From: Gillisia xinjiangensis
Lineage (GTDB): Bacteria > Bacteroidota > Bacteroidia > Flavobacteriales > Flavobacteriaceae
Reading direction: 5' to 3'
Assembly: GCF_046298265.1 (NCBI RefSeq)
Contig: NZ_JBKAHK010000002.1
Span: 1 to 64,000, forward strand
DNA: 64,000 nucleotides
Below the pieces are notes generated by a model that did not search any database, was not told the origin of the DNA, and saw nothing but the letters and a program-made list of their open reading frames with translations. The position numbers and the translations under genes were made by a program. This document shows, in pieces, positions 10,625-20,178 of this stretch; positions within the stretch are counted from its first letter, which is position 1, and every line of letters starts with the position of its first letter.

Positions 10625-11488
10625 CTACTCAGAGGCTACTTCTTCCTCTTCTACACAAGCCTGAACGTCAATAGTACCTGCTACACCCTCGCCGGCATTT
10701 GCAGAAGCTACTAGAACACCATTAGGATCGTAAATTTCATATTCAATTTCACCCCAATTATCACCTGGGAATGTCCATTTAGCGAACTGGCTGCCTTCGG
10801 GAATTGTTACAGTAGTTTCACCACTAGCAAGTTCAGCTGTACAAGTAGGAAATGTAGCTTCATAAGGAGAACACAATCCCACTTCAGCAATTTGAACTCC
10901 GTCTACTTCAAGAGTAATTCCAGCTCCACCATTAGCACTTGTGGTTTGCCAACCATCACCATAAGAATCGATCATTACGATTCTATATTCTCCTGGTGTC
11001 GGAATACATGGAGGTGTTCTGAAAACATTGTATGTTAAAACTTCCCCTGCAGTTGCAGTATTTGCTCCGGCATCAATGTTTAAAACAAGAGATGATGTTT
11101 CATCTACCGGTAACATATCTGAAAAAATTGTCAATGTTGTTGAAGCAGATGTTTCACCAGCAGGAATGACCAAGGAGGTTGTTCCCAATTCGAACATTTC
11201 CGAGGTAATATCAGAGGTAGAAGCCAGGCTTAAACCCACGGTGATTGCTTCCGCTTGTGGGAGGCCCAATAGCTTAACCGCCACAGTTGTTTCCACATCT
11301 ACCGTTCCACCATCCGGATCGAAAGATGTTTCAAACAATTGGGCTGCATCATTAAACTGAATATAGTATGTTGCATTTGGGTTTGGTTCTCCAATTAAGG
11401 ATTCATAGTTATTTTCATCATAATCACAGGAAACAACTACAATACTTGCCAAAAGAAGGAAAGCTATATATTTTAATTTGTTTTTCAT
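10625..11488 (-). CDS. susCD-associated outer-membrane lipoprotein
   Basis: A 287-residue lipoprotein. Signal peptide MKNKLKYIAFLLLASIVVVSC with lipobox VVVSC (Cys about residue 21). The middle part looks like a Calx-beta or DUF4843-type beta-sandwich (VAVKLLGLPQ, LVIPAGETSASTTLTI). The C-terminal third carries the motif MIDSYGDGW, seen in many Bacteroidota surface proteins, and an acidic tail (EEEEVASE). The ATG at 11488 fits the signal peptide; an in-frame start 12 codons upstream would overlap the SusD gene. As the third gene after susC and susD it probably acts as a SusE-like accessory binding protein. Its ligand is unknown. Confidence 0.8.
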   Translation of the reverse strand: MKNKLKYIAFLLLASIVVVSCDYDENNYESLIGEPNPNATYYIQFNDAAQLFETSFDPDGGTVDVETTVAVKLLGLPQAEAITVGLSLASTSDITSEMFELGTTSLVIPAGETSASTTLTIFSDMLPVDETSSLVLNIDAGANTATAGEVLTYNVFRTPPCIPTPGEYRIVMIDSYGDGWQTTSANGGAGITLEVDGVQIAEVGLCSPYEATFPTCTAELASGETTVTIPEGSQFAKWTFPGDNWGEIEYEIYDPNGVLVASANAGEGVAGTIDVQACVEEEEVASE

Positions 11489-11508
11489 TTTTCTTACTTT
11501 TTTACGGT

Positions 11509-12912
11509 TTATTGATCCCACCAAACTTTGTCTGTTAATTGTCTCGCTGCAGGAACATTATCAGTATTATAATCCAACTCAGATTGTGGGTAAGGAAATC
11601 TTACCGGAATTTGAGATAGAACAGCACCTTGAGCTAACGTAAGAGTTGGAAAACCAGTTCTTCTATAATCGTTATAAGGCTGATTGGTTGCATAACCATT
11701 AATATACTTTTGGGTAATGATCTGCTCTAAAGTTACGGTTATTACGCTATCGATGTTTGTTACCAACCAATCTGTATTAGCTTCACCAGTAACCATCAAA
11801 ACAGAGGCTGCTACTGCTTCCTTAAAAGCTTCAGTTGCCAATACCGGTTTCCCAAGACCTAATTGAGCTTCTGCCTCAATAAACTTCAGTTCAGCATAAT
11901 TCATTAGATATACCGGAGATGCAGGAGCTGCAGCATATGGACCAGGTAAAGAGGCGGTTGCATTTTCACTTCCAGCTACACTTCCAACAAATTCCCCATC
12001 TGCATTTTCAGCTACATAAAAAGGCAATCTTGGATCATCTGTAGATTTTAGTAAATCCACAAAAGTTGCACCCATTGTAATGTCACCACGTTGTTCCATA
12101 AACTGGAATATTGGGTTTCGGTTAGCGTCTTCAAACGGAACAAAATAGTTATCAGCATTGGAAGCAAAACCTTTTTCCACAGCAGCTAATGCCATAGTAT
12201 ATGCCTGATCTCCCAAAACATTGGATAATTGAAGGTAATGTCTCGCTTTTATTGAATATGCAGCTTTTGTCCATTTGTCCAAATCTCCACCGTAAATAAC
12301 ATCACCTGTTACAGGTAAAACATTATCTGCAGCAGCAACAGCCAGGTTAACAACAGCATTATCCAAAAGTTCAAAAATGGTATCATAAACTTGCTCCTGT
12401 GTGTCATACACAGGTCTAAGATTACCCTGATCTCCACCTAAGGCATCGCTAAATGGAATATCCCCAAAAAGATCGGTAGTTATACCAAGCGTGGTAGCCT
12501 GCATCACCTGACCTACACCTTCGAAATGCGGAGACACGAAGTTTTCTGCTTTGGATTTTAACACCATACGATCAAGGTTCATTAACATAGCAGTATATGT
12601 ATTATCCCAAAGGTTTCCAACATCAGCTGAAGTCAACTGATATCTTGCCTCGGTAAAAGACTGCCTGGAAACCCCGTCAAAATGTTGCATCCAGATATTG
12701 TTTGTCCTCACATTGTCATTACCTGCCAGGACATATCCCATGGATTGCTGAACACCAGGTAAAATTAAGGCCATTGGAACGTCACCAGGAGAATCCGGAT
12801 CAATGTTCAAATCGCTGTCTATCCAGTCTGAGTCACAACTGGACAACGAAATTAGCATTAGTGATAAAACTAAAACTAAATTCTTTATTTTATAAGATTC
12901 GTTTTTTTTCAT
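11509..12912 (-). CDS. SusD-like (SusD-like_2 family) outer-membrane lipoprotein
   Basis: A 467-residue lipoprotein with lipobox SLSSC (Cys about residue 26). The sequence WIDSDLNIDPDSPGDVP followed by LILPGVQQSM matches the second SusD subfamily (SusD-like_2), which begins N-x-N-P-x-x-P after the lipid anchor. Further family signs are ITTDLFGDIPFSDAL, LSIKARHYLQLSN-like KARHYLQL and MNYAELKFIEAEAQL. It would cap the SusC transporter whose stop lies 21 nt upstream. Some members of this subfamily are linked with peptide rather than glycan uptake, but nothing here decides that. Confidence 0.9.
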   Translation of the reverse strand: MKKNESYKIKNLVLVLSLMLISLSSCDSDWIDSDLNIDPDSPGDVPMALILPGVQQSMGYVLAGNDNVRTNNIWMQHFDGVSRQSFTEARYQLTSADVGNLWDNTYTAMLMNLDRMVLKSKAENFVSPHFEGVGQVMQATTLGITTDLFGDIPFSDALGGDQGNLRPVYDTQEQVYDTIFELLDNAVVNLAVAAADNVLPVTGDVIYGGDLDKWTKAAYSIKARHYLQLSNVLGDQAYTMALAAVEKGFASNADNYFVPFEDANRNPIFQFMEQRGDITMGATFVDLLKSTDDPRLPFYVAENADGEFVGSVAGSENATASLPGPYAAAPASPVYLMNYAELKFIEAEAQLGLGKPVLATEAFKEAVAASVLMVTGEANTDWLVTNIDSVITVTLEQIITQKYINGYATNQPYNDYRRTGFPTLTLAQGAVLSQIPVRFPYPQSELDYNTDNVPAARQLTDKVWWDQ

Positions 12913-12933
12913 AATTCTAGAGTTATTTTTTAT

Positions 12934-15900
12934 TTAAAAAGTGACTTTAACACCTACTAAATAGGTTTTAGTCCCCGGATTGTTAAAATAATCCATCCCC
13001 TGTGCATTTGTTGCACCTCCAAGGTTCGTTTCAGGATCGATACCAGAATAAGGAGTATCCAGCCATAAGTTTCTACCCGTGAAATAAAGTTGTAAATTAT
13101 CAACATTATCCACTATTTCAGGAAAATCATAAGAAAGAGTTACGTTTCTTAATCTTACCCAATCTGCAGGCTCCATTGCAGCAACTGATGGTCCTCCACC
13201 AAAATTACTACCCTGACCTCTAAACCATTCGCCATCCTGAACTACAGGAGTAACGTTTGGAACACCTGAAGATACAGGATTTCCATCTGCATCAATACGT
13301 CCGTAAACACCTTCCATAACTACAATATTTTCAGCCGGAGTGGCATCAAAGTCAATAGTTCCCTCACTTGTATAAGTAACCTCACGATTTGCAGTACGTC
13401 CATGAACACCGAAATAATTCATAGCGAATGCCGTTCCGTTATACATTACACCACCTTTTTTAATATCAAAAAGGAAGGAAAGATTAGCATTCTTATACGT
13501 AATATTATTTGTAATGTTAGCAGTCCAGTCTGGATTAAAGTTACCAATTGGACGCAGTTCCCTGTTATCGGCCATTGGATATCCATCCCTGAAGTTATCT
13601 GTTGGGTCATCATTGATCAAAACTGCTCCGTTTTCATCCCTGTACCAGTCATTACCAAAAATACTTCGGTACTGCTCTCCTACAACGGCACGAACCTGAG
13701 GAACTGTAAAACCACCAAGGAATATGTTGTCCACACCTTCAGCCAAACCAGTAACAATGTTGTCCAGTTTAGTAAAGTTACCAATTATACTCCATTCAAA
13801 ATCTTCCGTTTTAATCGCTGTTGCTCTAAGGCTTATTTCAATACCTGTGGTCTCCATACTTGCTGCATTTAAAAATACAGAAGAAAATCCAGATGCATCA
13901 GAAATTGGCACACTCATTAACAAATCGGTGTTGATGTTTTCAAAATAAGTCAGATCAAGACCCAACCTGTTATTAAAAAATCTTAAATCTGCACCAACTT
14001 CCCAGGTTTCCTGGTTTTCGTGCGTTAATTCAGGATTCCCTAAACCTGCACTTAGCGCGAAACTGGTTTGTCCCTGGTATGGAAAATTAACACCATTTGT
14101 CCAACCATCCCCAATACCTGCCGCTACAAATGGACTGGAAGTATTATAAGGCCCCGCGATGTTCGCAGTTCTTGCTGCAGAAGCTCTTAATTTACCAAAA
14201 GTCAACCATTGGTTTCCTCTCAAGGCTTCCAATTGTGTAAAAACAAAGGATAAACTTGCTGAAGGATAAAACGCTGATTGATTTTGCAGCGGCATTGTGG
14301 TAGACCAGTCATTTCTTCCTGTTACTCCAAGGAATAACATTTCTTTGAAAGAAAAGTTTAAATCTCCAAAAACAGCAGCGGTCCTAAACTCAGACTGGCC
14401 ACCGCTGGTGGTATTATTACTCGAATTGCTCAATTGATAAAAATCTGGTATTTCAAGTCCTGTTGCATTTCCAAACAAAGTTTTTGTGTATTGACGGTAG
14501 AGGTTATTTCCTACAGTTAACCTTGCACTGAAATCCTCTGAGAAATCATGACTGAAATTCAACAGTAAATCAGAGTTAAAAATATTGCTGTAAGTCTGAC
14601 CTTCTGCATAGTAACCGGTTGGGTTTCCACGAGAATTAATTTTAAACTGATCTGTAAATCTTCTTGCATACCAGTCAACACCTCCATTATAAGAAATATT
14701 AAACCAGCTTGAAACATCCGCATTTAAGGTAACACTTGCTGTCAATCTGTCAACATCATCCTTAAAAGCAATGTTATTTGCAGTCCAGTAAGGGTTATCA
14801 TATCCGCCACCGTTTCTATAGTTTCTTTGATCTCCATTCGGAAATTCATAACCTGCACTGTTGTCAAAAGTAGTAGCGGTACGAAGTAAACCAAGCATAA
14901 TACCAGATACGTTAGATCCTTTCTGGATCAGGTTCCCTCTGGAGCTTGTATATGCCAAATCTGCACCAAAAGTAATTTTTTCTGCAAGTTTGGTACTAGC
15001 ATTTAAACGCATCGTAGTCCTGTCAAAAGTGTCATTAGGAATAACTCCCTCCTGATCATAATTTGAAATAGAAAAGAAATAGTTACCCATTTCTCCACCA
15101 TTGGCAATACTAAATCGGTTATTAGTAGTTAAACCTGTTTGGAAAAACTCATAAGGATCGTAATACTGGGCAGGCATTCCATTACCTTCTCCTTGTGGCA
15201 CAAGCCGGCCGTTTGGATCCCATCTATATGATTCATCTCCATCGTACTCCAACTCATCAATTCTCGCACCCCAGGAAAAAGCATTTCCACCGGCCCAGGC
15301 ACCATTCAATCCCTGAGAGTATATTTTTTGTCTAGCCGGTAATTGTGAAACCTCATCAAAAGCAATGGAAGAATGAAACTCCATTCTTCTTTCGGTTAAA
15401 TTCTTACCACTTTTAGTAGTAATAATAATAGCACCGTTGGCAGCACGAACCCCGTAAAGAGCTGTCGCAGCCCCACCTTTTAGAACGGACATTGTAGCAA
15501 TATCATCCGGGTTGATATCAATAGTACGGCTGGAGGTTTGTACACCACCTGTACCACTATTACCACCACCTGAAGCAACCGGCATTCCGTTGATAATAAA
15601 CAAAGGCTGGTTATTTCCTGTAATGGAAGCAGACCCCCTGATAGTAATAAAGGTCGCAGCACCTGCTGAACCTGAAGAACTGATAATCTCAACACCAGAG
15701 GTCTCCCCTGCGAGGGAGTTTACCACATCGGCATTGGATTTATTCCCAATTTCTTCGGAGCTTACTGTTTGCACGTTGTACCCAAGTTCTTTTTCATCCC
15801 TGGAAATACCAATCGCTGTTACTACAACTTCATCAAGCTGAGCAGCATCTGCCGTAAGGATAACATCTATTACAGTATTGTCTCCAATAGCGTACTCGGC

Positions 15901-16140
15901 GGTTTTTAGACCGACAAAGGAAAATACGAGAACATCTCCTCTTGTTGCGTCAATGGCATAATTTCCATCGAAATCTGTTTGTACCCCTTTGGCTGTACCT
16001 TTAACCAAAACATTTACGCCAGGTAAAGGAATCCCATCCTCCCCTGTCACGGTACCGGAGATGGTTCTCCCCTGCGCAAAGCTTAGCTGCACAACTAACG
16101 CCAAGAGTAACGTTAAAATCACATGTAATCTTTTTTTCAT
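12934..16140 (-). CDS. SusC/RagA family TonB-linked outer-membrane transporter
   Basis: A 1068-residue transporter starting MKKRLHVILTLLLALVVQLSF, a signal peptide closely matching that of the other SusC (MKKRLNGILTLFLVFMVQLTF). It has the carboxypeptidase-regulatory-like domain (ISGTVTGEDGIPLPGVNVLV), a plug (FITIRGSASITGNNQPLFI, LYGVRAANGAIIITTKSG) and a full barrel ending TYLVGVKVTF. It heads an operon with the SusD-like gene and the small lipoprotein. Its control region (16162-16331) contains a better promoter than the copy upstream of the first susC. Confidence 0.95.
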   Translation of the reverse strand: MKKRLHVILTLLLALVVQLSFAQGRTISGTVTGEDGIPLPGVNVLVKGTAKGVQTDFDGNYAIDATRGDVLVFSFVGLKTAEYAIGDNTVIDVILTADAAQLDEVVVTAIGISRDEKELGYNVQTVSSEEIGNKSNADVVNSLAGETSGVEIISSSGSAGAATFITIRGSASITGNNQPLFIINGMPVASGGGNSGTGGVQTSSRTIDINPDDIATMSVLKGGAATALYGVRAANGAIIITTKSGKNLTERRMEFHSSIAFDEVSQLPARQKIYSQGLNGAWAGGNAFSWGARIDELEYDGDESYRWDPNGRLVPQGEGNGMPAQYYDPYEFFQTGLTTNNRFSIANGGEMGNYFFSISNYDQEGVIPNDTFDRTTMRLNASTKLAEKITFGADLAYTSSRGNLIQKGSNVSGIMLGLLRTATTFDNSAGYEFPNGDQRNYRNGGGYDNPYWTANNIAFKDDVDRLTASVTLNADVSSWFNISYNGGVDWYARRFTDQFKINSRGNPTGYYAEGQTYSNIFNSDLLLNFSHDFSEDFSARLTVGNNLYRQYTKTLFGNATGLEIPDFYQLSNSSNNTTSGGQSEFRTAAVFGDLNFSFKEMLFLGVTGRNDWSTTMPLQNQSAFYPSASLSFVFTQLEALRGNQWLTFGKLRASAARTANIAGPYNTSSPFVAAGIGDGWTNGVNFPYQGQTSFALSAGLGNPELTHENQETWEVGADLRFFNNRLGLDLTYFENINTDLLMSVPISDASGFSSVFLNAASMETTGIEISLRATAIKTEDFEWSIIGNFTKLDNIVTGLAEGVDNIFLGGFTVPQVRAVVGEQYRSIFGNDWYRDENGAVLINDDPTDNFRDGYPMADNRELRPIGNFNPDWTANITNNITYKNANLSFLFDIKKGGVMYNGTAFAMNYFGVHGRTANREVTYTSEGTIDFDATPAENIVVMEGVYGRIDADGNPVSSGVPNVTPVVQDGEWFRGQGSNFGGGPSVAAMEPADWVRLRNVTLSYDFPEIVDNVDNLQLYFTGRNLWLDTPYSGIDPETNLGGATNAQGMDYFNNPGTKTYLVGVKVTF

Positions 16141-16161
16141 TGGTTTGTTTTTTAGTTAGCT

Positions 16162-16331
16162 AGCGCCAAAAATGATAATAAATTCTTAAAAATAAAAATT
16201 TATTATTACCCTTGAAGTGTTAAGCTCTTAACACAACGCTATCATTTAGATGCGGAATTTACCAAATGGTTGCGTCAAGTTTCTAATAAATTGCTAAAAA
16301 CTCTACTAAGTGAATAAATTCTTAGATTTAA
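16162..16331 (-). promoter_or_regulatory. susC control region B: promoter, palindrome and shared leader
   Basis: Counterpart of 10252-10416. On the minus strand TTTG (16263-16266), a 21-nt spacer and TAGCGTTG (16234-16241) form a good Bacteroidota promoter with the same spacing as the rRNA promoters. The perfect palindrome GTGTTAAGAGCTTAACAC (16217-16234, 8-bp arms) begins at the last base of the -7 box and so covers the predicted start site. A regulator bound here would block initiation; alternatively the mRNA would start with a hairpin. Confidence 0.7.
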
Positions 16332-16690
16332 AATGAATCAAGCACTGATATACATTAACCTTTTTGGTTAAATTATATACATATTACACTTAGTTCATTT
16401 TAACAAAAAACCTAATAACTTAATTCATTCTTTAAAATTATTCACGGATTTTGATTTGATTTGTTCCAACAATAAATTCGCATTTTAATGCATCTGAGGT
16501 ATTAACCACTAACATCTATTATCTCCATCCGGTAAAGTGAATACATCTGCTACAATATTGGCCGCCAGTTCGATCTAATGAAAGATTCAAACGGTTAAGA
16601 TTATAAAACCTGAAACCTTATTCCATAATTTAACCCCTACATTGAACAGCAAAATCTTTTTCCAGTTCCATTATTTAATTATTTTTGGCA
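16332..16690. other. spacer between divergent susC and rnhB genes
   Basis: AT-rich stretch with no gene I can support. A TATTTTTG box at 16680-16687 on the plus strand matches the -7 consensus for rnhB and would start transcription almost at its ATG. A short minus-strand frame around 16500-16610 (for example IELAANIVADVFTLPDGDN) looks somewhat protein-like but belongs to nothing I recognise. Confidence 0.4.
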
Positions 16691-17290
16691 ATGCTTAAAA
16701 ACTCCTTCAATTATAAACTCACCGAATGTGGAACAGATGAAGCTGGCCGTGGCTGCCTCGCAGGGCCGGTATCAGCGGCTGCTGTAATTTTACCAAAAAG
16801 GTTTAAACACGAGCTTATCAATGATTCCAAAATGCTAACAAAAGAAAAGCGGCTGGCTCTTAGGGAGATCATTGAGAAAAAGGCACTGAATTATTCTGTT
16901 TCTTTTGTAGATAATTTCAGGATTGATGAAATCAACATTCTTAACGCTTCCATCCTTGCCATGCACCAATGCATAGACGATCTCACACTTTTTCCTCAAC
17001 ATATCCTGGTAGATGGAAACAGGTTTAAGACTTATAAAAATATCCCTCACCTGTGTGTGATTCAGGGAGACGGTAAATATTTGAATATCGCCGCTGCCTC
17101 CATCCTGGCAAAAACCTACAGAGATGCCTATATGGAAAAGATCCACGAGGAATTTCCCATGTATAACTGGAAACAAAATAAAGGCTATGGTACGGCAGAA
17201 CATCGCGCCGCTATTATTAATTACGGTATAACCAAATATCACCGTCTTAGTTTCAGGCTTTATCCGGAAGAGTTGAAACTTGAAATCTAA
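16691..17290 (+). CDS. rnhB: ribonuclease HII
   Basis: A 199-residue enzyme that cuts the RNA strand of RNA-DNA hybrids and removes misincorporated ribonucleotides. The family signature GTDEAGRGCLAGPV is at residues 14-27 with catalytic Asp16-Glu17. Further conserved blocks are NDSKMLTKEKR, ILVDGN (another metal-binding Asp) and the GDGKYLNIAAASILAKTYRD block. The length is normal. I chose ATG at 16691; a TTG two codons upstream is less likely. A -7-like box ends only 3 nt before this ATG. The following lipoprotein gene starts 78 nt downstream on the same strand. Confidence 0.96.
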   Translation: MLKNSFNYKLTECGTDEAGRGCLAGPVSAAAVILPKRFKHELINDSKMLTKEKRLALREIIEKKALNYSVSFVDNFRIDEINILNASILAMHQCIDDLTLFPQHILVDGNRFKTYKNIPHLCVIQGDGKYLNIAAASILAKTYRDAYMEKIHEEFPMYNWKQNKGYGTAEHRAAIINYGITKYHRLSFRLYPEELKLEI

Positions 17291-17368
17291 CACAGTACCT
17301 TTGACCTGAACAGGTGTTTTTTCAAATCCTGTAATTAGAAAACTAATAGATTGGTAAAATTTATTTCA

Positions 17369-19819
17369 ATGAGGAATACGCTGGCAGCTTTAGTTATTGT
17401 TTTAATTTTAATATCCTGCTCTAAAGATGGAAACCAAACCTCAGATCCGGAAAAGTACATTCCTGAAAACGTAAATTTTGTTTTACAGTCAGCGAATCTT
17501 TCCAAATTTATTTCTGAAGTAGACAGTACAAGCTTCTTCCGTAAAAACAGCTTTTTATTTGAAGGTCCGGCTTTTGAACATTTAAAAAACCTGAATAAAA
17601 TATCAGAATCAAAAACTGCATTGGTCTGTTTTGTAAAAAATGAGCAGGGAGAATATGAATATCTCTTAATAAGTAAAAATCAGCCTGAAATTAAAACAGA
17701 TTCTATTAAAAACAGGTCCCTGGAAACCCTGACATTTGATTCCTTTGAAATCAGGAAAATTGGAACCGAAGAATTTACCACCTATACAGCAAAGCAGGAT
17801 GCTGTTTTGCTGGCTTCCAATTCCCTGGAATTGCTTAAAAATACAATTGCCAAAGCTGGAAAAGATATAATAAGGAGCGAAAGTTTTAAAATAGCCTGGA
17901 CCGCTGCCGATAAAAAAAGCACTTCCCTATTTATAAACCACAGCAATCTGGAAGGTTTTTTTACAAGATTAGTTCCGGATTCACCGGTACCGCTGAAGAA
18001 TTTGGGAGATTGGAGCGTATTGGATCTTGAAATTGAAGGACAGGATCTTTTAATAAATGGAATTATTTCAAGCAATGAAAACTCCCCTAAAACACTGGAT
18101 ATCTTTCAGGAGGTTGAAGTGCAAAAAAATGAGATCGCACAAATCACCCCCACCTCTGCTCAAGGATTTTCATCCTTCACCTATTCCCGAATGGAAAAAC
18201 TTCACCGGAATCTGAATAAATTCAGGAAGGATTCCCTTGAGCTTTCTCCGAATCATCTTTTAAATTTCACAAAAGAAGCTGGTTTGATCTATAGCGAAGA
18301 AAATGTGCTTGTGCTAACAACCACAGATCCTGAACTGGCTAAAGGATCTATTCCCGGCGGCGAACAAGCTGCTGAATTCCGGGGGATTTCGATCATGAAG
18401 AATCCTGAACCAGATGAATTTTCAAAGATTTTAGCCCCCTTGATGACAGAGGAAAACTTAAAGTTCTATGCCTTAGTTGAGCATTTTGTGATCTTTTCAG
18501 GGTCGGTGAAAACCCTGGAGAATATCATCACAAATTTTCAGAACAATACAACCCTGGAGCAACAGGAATATTACCAAAAAGCCGTTTCAAACCTTGCGGG
18601 ATCTTCCTCGCTTCTATTTGTGGCCAATACCATAAATTTAAAAAATAGCCTAAAATCTACAGTTTCAGACGAATTTAAAACCCAACTTGAATCTCTTTAT
18701 TTTGCTGCGTATCCCATTATCGCACTTCAGTTTGTTCAGGAAAAGAATTTTGCACATATCCACGGGGTTTTAAAGGCTTCAATAAACAAACCCAGCCTGG
18801 GAATCCGGGAAATTGGATCCATTAAATTAAATTCTACGATCGGAAATCTTCCTGTATTGGTGGAAAACCATACCAATAAGCAATCTGAGATCCTGGTTCA
18901 GGATATTGAAAATGTTCTTCATCTATATTCTTCCGCAGGAGATTTGAAATGGAAGAAACAAATGAACATAAGAATCGCCGGAGAGATCCATCAGGTAGAT
19001 TTGTTTAAAAACGGAAATCTACAGTTGGCCTTCAATACCCCAAATGCTTTTCATGTTTTAGACAGAAACGGAAAGCCGGTAAAACCTTTTCCTTTGGAGT
19101 TTAAAGATGAAATCTCCGTGCCTGTAAGCATTTTTGACTATGACAACAACCGAAATTACCGGTTTGTGATCACTCAGAAAAACAATTTTTTAATGTATGA
19201 CCGCAAAGGAAAGAGTGTAAGCGGATTTGATTTTGAAAAAACAACTTCTGAAATAACCCAGTCTCCAAAGCATTTCCGATTAAAAAACAAGGATTACATT
19301 GTATTCCCTGAATCCAATGGTAAGCTAAATATCAATAGCCGACAGGGAAAATCACGGATTAAAGTAAAAGAAAAAATAGATTTTTCTGAAAACGAATGGT
19401 ATCAAAATAAAGGAAAATTTGTCTCCGTCAATTCAGCCAACAATTTGGTTTTCGTAGATGTAAAAGGAAATGTGGAAGAAAAAAAGGTTGCCTTCAATGT
19501 CAACCTTCAACTTGCTGCTACCGAAAACACTCTGGTTACGCTATCTGAAAATGTTTTAGTCATCAACGATACAGAAATCAACCTGGATTACGGACTTTAC
19601 ACCCAACCAAAAATATTTGAATTTGGGAGCAAAACATATATCGCCGTAACCGACACTCAGGCACAACGAATTTTCGTGTTCGATAAAAATGCCGCGTTGC
19701 TTCCCGGATTTCCTGTTTACGGAAATTCCGCGATCGATATGCACTTAGAAAACGGAGGTAATGTGGTGCTAACAGTAAAAGGGGAAGAAGATACTATTCT
19801 GGTTTACACGAGGATTTGA
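17369..19819 (+). CDS. large lipoprotein of unknown function
   Basis: An 816-residue protein starting MRNTLAALVIVLILISC, a lipoprotein signal with Cys at residue 17. I do not recognise a named family. The N-terminal 450 residues contain repeats of the type ENVNFVLQSANLSKFI and LLFVANTINLKN, reminiscent of DUF3352-like solute or stress proteins. The last 330 residues look like a beta-propeller (IHQVDLFKNGNLQLAFNTP, HVLDRNGKPVKPFPLEFKD, RIFVFDKNAALLPGFPVYGN) with PQQ/WD-like blades. ATG at 17369 gives the signal peptide at the very N-terminus. It follows rnhB on the same strand. Confidence 0.7.
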   Translation: MRNTLAALVIVLILISCSKDGNQTSDPEKYIPENVNFVLQSANLSKFISEVDSTSFFRKNSFLFEGPAFEHLKNLNKISESKTALVCFVKNEQGEYEYLLISKNQPEIKTDSIKNRSLETLTFDSFEIRKIGTEEFTTYTAKQDAVLLASNSLELLKNTIAKAGKDIIRSESFKIAWTAADKKSTSLFINHSNLEGFFTRLVPDSPVPLKNLGDWSVLDLEIEGQDLLINGIISSNENSPKTLDIFQEVEVQKNEIAQITPTSAQGFSSFTYSRMEKLHRNLNKFRKDSLELSPNHLLNFTKEAGLIYSEENVLVLTTTDPELAKGSIPGGEQAAEFRGISIMKNPEPDEFSKILAPLMTEENLKFYALVEHFVIFSGSVKTLENIITNFQNNTTLEQQEYYQKAVSNLAGSSSLLFVANTINLKNSLKSTVSDEFKTQLESLYFAAYPIIALQFVQEKNFAHIHGVLKASINKPSLGIREIGSIKLNSTIGNLPVLVENHTNKQSEILVQDIENVLHLYSSAGDLKWKKQMNIRIAGEIHQVDLFKNGNLQLAFNTPNAFHVLDRNGKPVKPFPLEFKDEISVPVSIFDYDNNRNYRFVITQKNNFLMYDRKGKSVSGFDFEKTTSEITQSPKHFRLKNKDYIVFPESNGKLNINSRQGKSRIKVKEKIDFSENEWYQNKGKFVSVNSANNLVFVDVKGNVEEKKVAFNVNLQLAATENTLVTLSENVLVINDTEINLDYGLYTQPKIFEFGSKTYIAVTDTQAQRIFVFDKNAALLPGFPVYGNSAIDMHLENGGNVVLTVKGEEDTILVYTRI

Positions 19820-19890
19820 TATTTGAGATTAAAAAATTTCAATTTAAAAATCTTAGGGTATGAACTAAAAATAACTTTTAAAAGCATCAA

Positions 19891-20095
19891 AGCCCTGAAA
19901 GGGTACAATATCTTAACACAGGGTGCAGCCCTGTGTTAAGATATTCATAGATATAGCCCTGAAAGGGTGAGATAATTATGGAACACTTTTCCTCGTTCCC
20001 CTTTTATTTCTCCCTTTCAGGGCTTTCTTAAATTAACGTTTTTTATTCGATGGGCGTTGCCCATCGCTTATGTATTTCACCCTTTCAGGGCTTTC
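19891..20095. repeat. cluster of REP-like palindromes
   Basis: Four copies of an AGCCCTGAAAGGG unit: two direct (19891-19903, 19955-19968) and two inverted (20012-20025, 20079-20094). Between the first pair lies a hairpin with perfect arms of about 16 bp, at 19908-19923 and 19929-19944, including TTAACACAGGG and its complement. Between the second pair lies the hairpin CGATGGGCGTTGCCCATCG (20048-20066). The symmetric arrangement is like REP/BIME elements mobilised by RAYT transposases in many Bacteroidota. No RAYT gene is in the window. The cluster fills the whole convergent space between the lipoprotein gene and lipB. Confidence 0.8.
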
Positions 20096-20178
20096 TAACA
20101 CTACTCGTTAGCAGGTTTTGTGCGTCAACATACATTAAATATCTAGCAAATTAAAAGTTTAAATAGTATAATCTAAGA

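Noticed and set aside
16490..16610. Minus-strand short frames such as IELAANIVADVFTLPDGDN, possible gene remnant
   Set aside because: Too short (20-30 codons), closed by stops on both sides, two frames look equally protein-like, and no family is recognised.
17291..17325. Possible terminator after rnhB (CCTGAACAGG then TTTTTT)
   Set aside because: The palindrome leaves no loop unless the stem is cut to three pairs, too weak to call.
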